Positions 6,126-7,289 of a stretch of 7,289 nucleotides of DNA are shown here, piece by piece (positions within the stretch are counted from its first letter, which is position 1; the number at the start of each line of letters is the position of its first letter). The notes beneath the pieces are model-generated. The model had not been told where the DNA came from. It did no database searches and worked only from the letters and a program-made list of their open reading frames with translations. The position numbers were made by a program, and so were the translations under genes. Origin of the DNA: Desulfobulbaceae bacterium (GTDB lineage: Bacteria > Desulfobacterota > Desulfobulbia > Desulfobulbales > SURF-16); the NCBI GenBank assembly GCA_024763115.1, contig JANTGB010000106.1:1-7289 (forward strand). The letters run 5' to 3'.

Positions 6126-7154
6126 ATGAAAAAAATAAGAGTCCTGGTTGTTGATGATTCAGCGGTTGTCCGTAAGGTTTTTACCGAGGAATTATCCAGA
6201 GAAAAAGATATTGAGATAATCGGCACAGCCCCTGATCCCTATGTGGCCAGGGAAAAGATTGTGGCCTTAAAGCCCGACGTTATCACCCTGGATATTGAAA
6301 TGCCGAGAATGGACGGATTAACCTTTCTCGGCAAGCTGATGAAGCATTATCCTCTGCCGGTAATTATTGTCAGTTCCCTGACTAAAGAAGGTGGTTCTCT
6401 GGCCCTGGAAGCCCTGGAGTCCGGCGCGGTTGATGTAATTTCCAAGCCGGGCGAAGCTTATTCCGTCGGCGATATGAGCGTCCAGCTGGCTGAAAAAATT
6501 CGCGGCGCTTCCCGGGTTAACATGGCGGCCCGCAAGCCACCCAAACGGGCGATAAAAAATGTGGCTGCCAAACGTTCTCTCAGTAAATCCACCAATAAAA
6601 TTATCGCAATCGGCGCCTCCACCGGCGGCACCGAAGCACTGAAAGAGGTACTGATAAGTCTTCCGGTAAATGTGCCTGGTATTGTTATTGTCCAGCATAT
6701 GCCGGCAAAATTCACTACCAGTTTTTCCCGGCGGCTGGACAAGTTATGTAAAATCGGGGTAAAAGAGGCGGAAGACGGTGACTCCATTGTTCCCGGTCAC
6801 GCCCTTATCGCCCCTGGTAATTTTCATATGGTCATGCGCCGCAGCGGGGCACGGTATTATGTGAATATAAAGGGCGGCCCCCTGGTATGCCATCAGCGGC
6901 CGGCAGTAGATGTGCTTTTTAATTCCGTAGCCGCCTATGGCGGAGCTAATGCGATTGGCGTTATTTTAACCGGTATGGGCCGGGACGGTGCCCGGGGCCT
7001 GGAAAAAATGAAGCAGGCCGGAGCGAAAACAATTGCCCAGGATGAAAAAAGCTGTGTAGTATTCGGTATGCCCAAGGAGGCCATTGCCACCGGCTGCGTT
7101 GATAAGGTCGTACCTCTTGATCAGGTAGCCCAGACTATCATTGATATGGTCTAA
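6126..7154 (+). CDS. cheB: Chemoreceptor methylesterase/deamidase CheB
   Basis: Response-regulator enzyme that removes receptor methyl groups (and can deamidate glutamines) when phosphorylated by CheA, the 'remove' arm of adaptation. 342 residues, the usual length. The receiver domain (about 1-120) has the acidic pair Asp10/Asp11, phospho-acceptor Asp56 in LDIEMP, Ser83/Ser84 at the switch Thr/Ser position and Lys107 in SKPG. A basic linker (about 128-155) leads to the esterase domain with Ser165 in GASTGG, His191 in VQHMP and Asp287 in GMGRDG, the complete catalytic triad. It starts 5 bases after the HDOD stop with a weak ribosome site (TAGGT) and is the last gene of the cluster. No clear terminator follows before the repeat element at 7194. 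Confidence 0.97.
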   Translation: MKKIRVLVVDDSAVVRKVFTEELSREKDIEIIGTAPDPYVAREKIVALKPDVITLDIEMPRMDGLTFLGKLMKHYPLPVIIVSSLTKEGGSLALEALESGAVDVISKPGEAYSVGDMSVQLAEKIRGASRVNMAARKPPKRAIKNVAAKRSLSKSTNKIIAIGASTGGTEALKEVLISLPVNVPGIVIVQHMPAKFTTSFSRRLDKLCKIGVKEAEDGDSIVPGHALIAPGNFHMVMRRSGARYYVNIKGGPLVCHQRPAVDVLFNSVAAYGGANAIGVILTGMGRDGARGLEKMKQAGAKTIAQDEKSCVVFGMPKEAIATGCVDKVVPLDQVAQTIIDMV

Positions 7155-7193
7155 CCGGACACAGGGCGTCGAATATTTTGGCGGTAACTGACG

Positions 7194-7289
7194 TAAGGGC
7201 TCACTCAAAAATAAATTAGTAGAGATAAGGTGTAATATGGACATTTAGAGAAGTGATCTAATTGCATGCAACCGCAGGCGTAGCAGGGC
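7194..7289. repeat. Palindromic MITE-like element, downstream copy cut by window end
   Basis: From TA (7194-7195) and AGGGCTCAC (7196-7204) this stretch matches the reverse complement of the right arm of the upstream element. 7216-7284 agrees with 377-309 at 63 of 69 positions without a gap. It also matches the left arm (213-306) in direct orientation, more weakly. Similarity stops about where the palindrome centre would be, 5 bases from the window end, so the second arm, if present, lies outside. It begins 39 bases after the cheB stop and might act as a 3' hairpin for the operon transcript if complete. Confidence 0.75.

Noticed and set aside
7155..7193. Terminator directly after cheB
   Set aside because: No GC-rich stem followed by a T run is visible in these 39 bases.

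Overview
The window carries one chemotaxis signalling operon of six genes, all on the + strand: cheA, cheW, cheR, cheD, an HDOD-domain gene and cheB. Every protein is full length and keeps its key catalytic residues. There is no chemoreceptor, cheY or cheC in the window. The gene set, a CheA with two phosphotransfer (HPt) domains and an HDOD gene inside the che operon suggest a Desulfobacterota (deltaproteobacterial) chromosome. This taxonomic call is an inference from gene content, not a demonstrated assignment.

Layout. Positions 1-446 hold no convincing gene. They contain a strong intrinsic terminator for something upstream (83-104), a weak promoter candidate, and a palindromic repeat element of about 190 bp (213-401). 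cheA (447-3152) is followed by a 185-base gap containing a GTTGGGTT-type hairpin repeat (3178-3258). Then come cheW (3338-3877), cheR (3880-4710), a short gap with half of the same repeat type (4744-4760), cheD (4805-5278), the HDOD gene (5275-6120, ATGA overlap with cheD) and cheB (6126-7154). A second copy of the palindromic element starts at 7194 and runs off the window end. It is inverted relative to the better conserved arm of the upstream copy, so the operon sits between inverted repeats about 6.8 kb apart.

How the genes work together. CheW links receptors to the kinase CheA. CheA autophosphorylates on His187 and/or His359 and passes phosphate to the receiver domain of CheB and presumably to a CheY encoded elsewhere. 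CheR methylates receptor glutamates, CheB removes the methyl groups (and deamidates), and CheD deamidates receptor glutamines; together they set adaptation. The HDOD protein is probably a signalling or regulatory partner whose molecular role cannot be read from the sequence.

Most notable points: a clear internal duplication in CheA (two HPt repeats in ungapped register at a 172-residue offset), a possible third degenerate HPt-like segment at its N-terminus with Glu where the phospho-His would be, the HDOD gene translationally coupled to cheD, and the two families of intergenic repeats. I see no evidence for a wholly new multi-gene system; the core is a recognisable chemotaxis operon.
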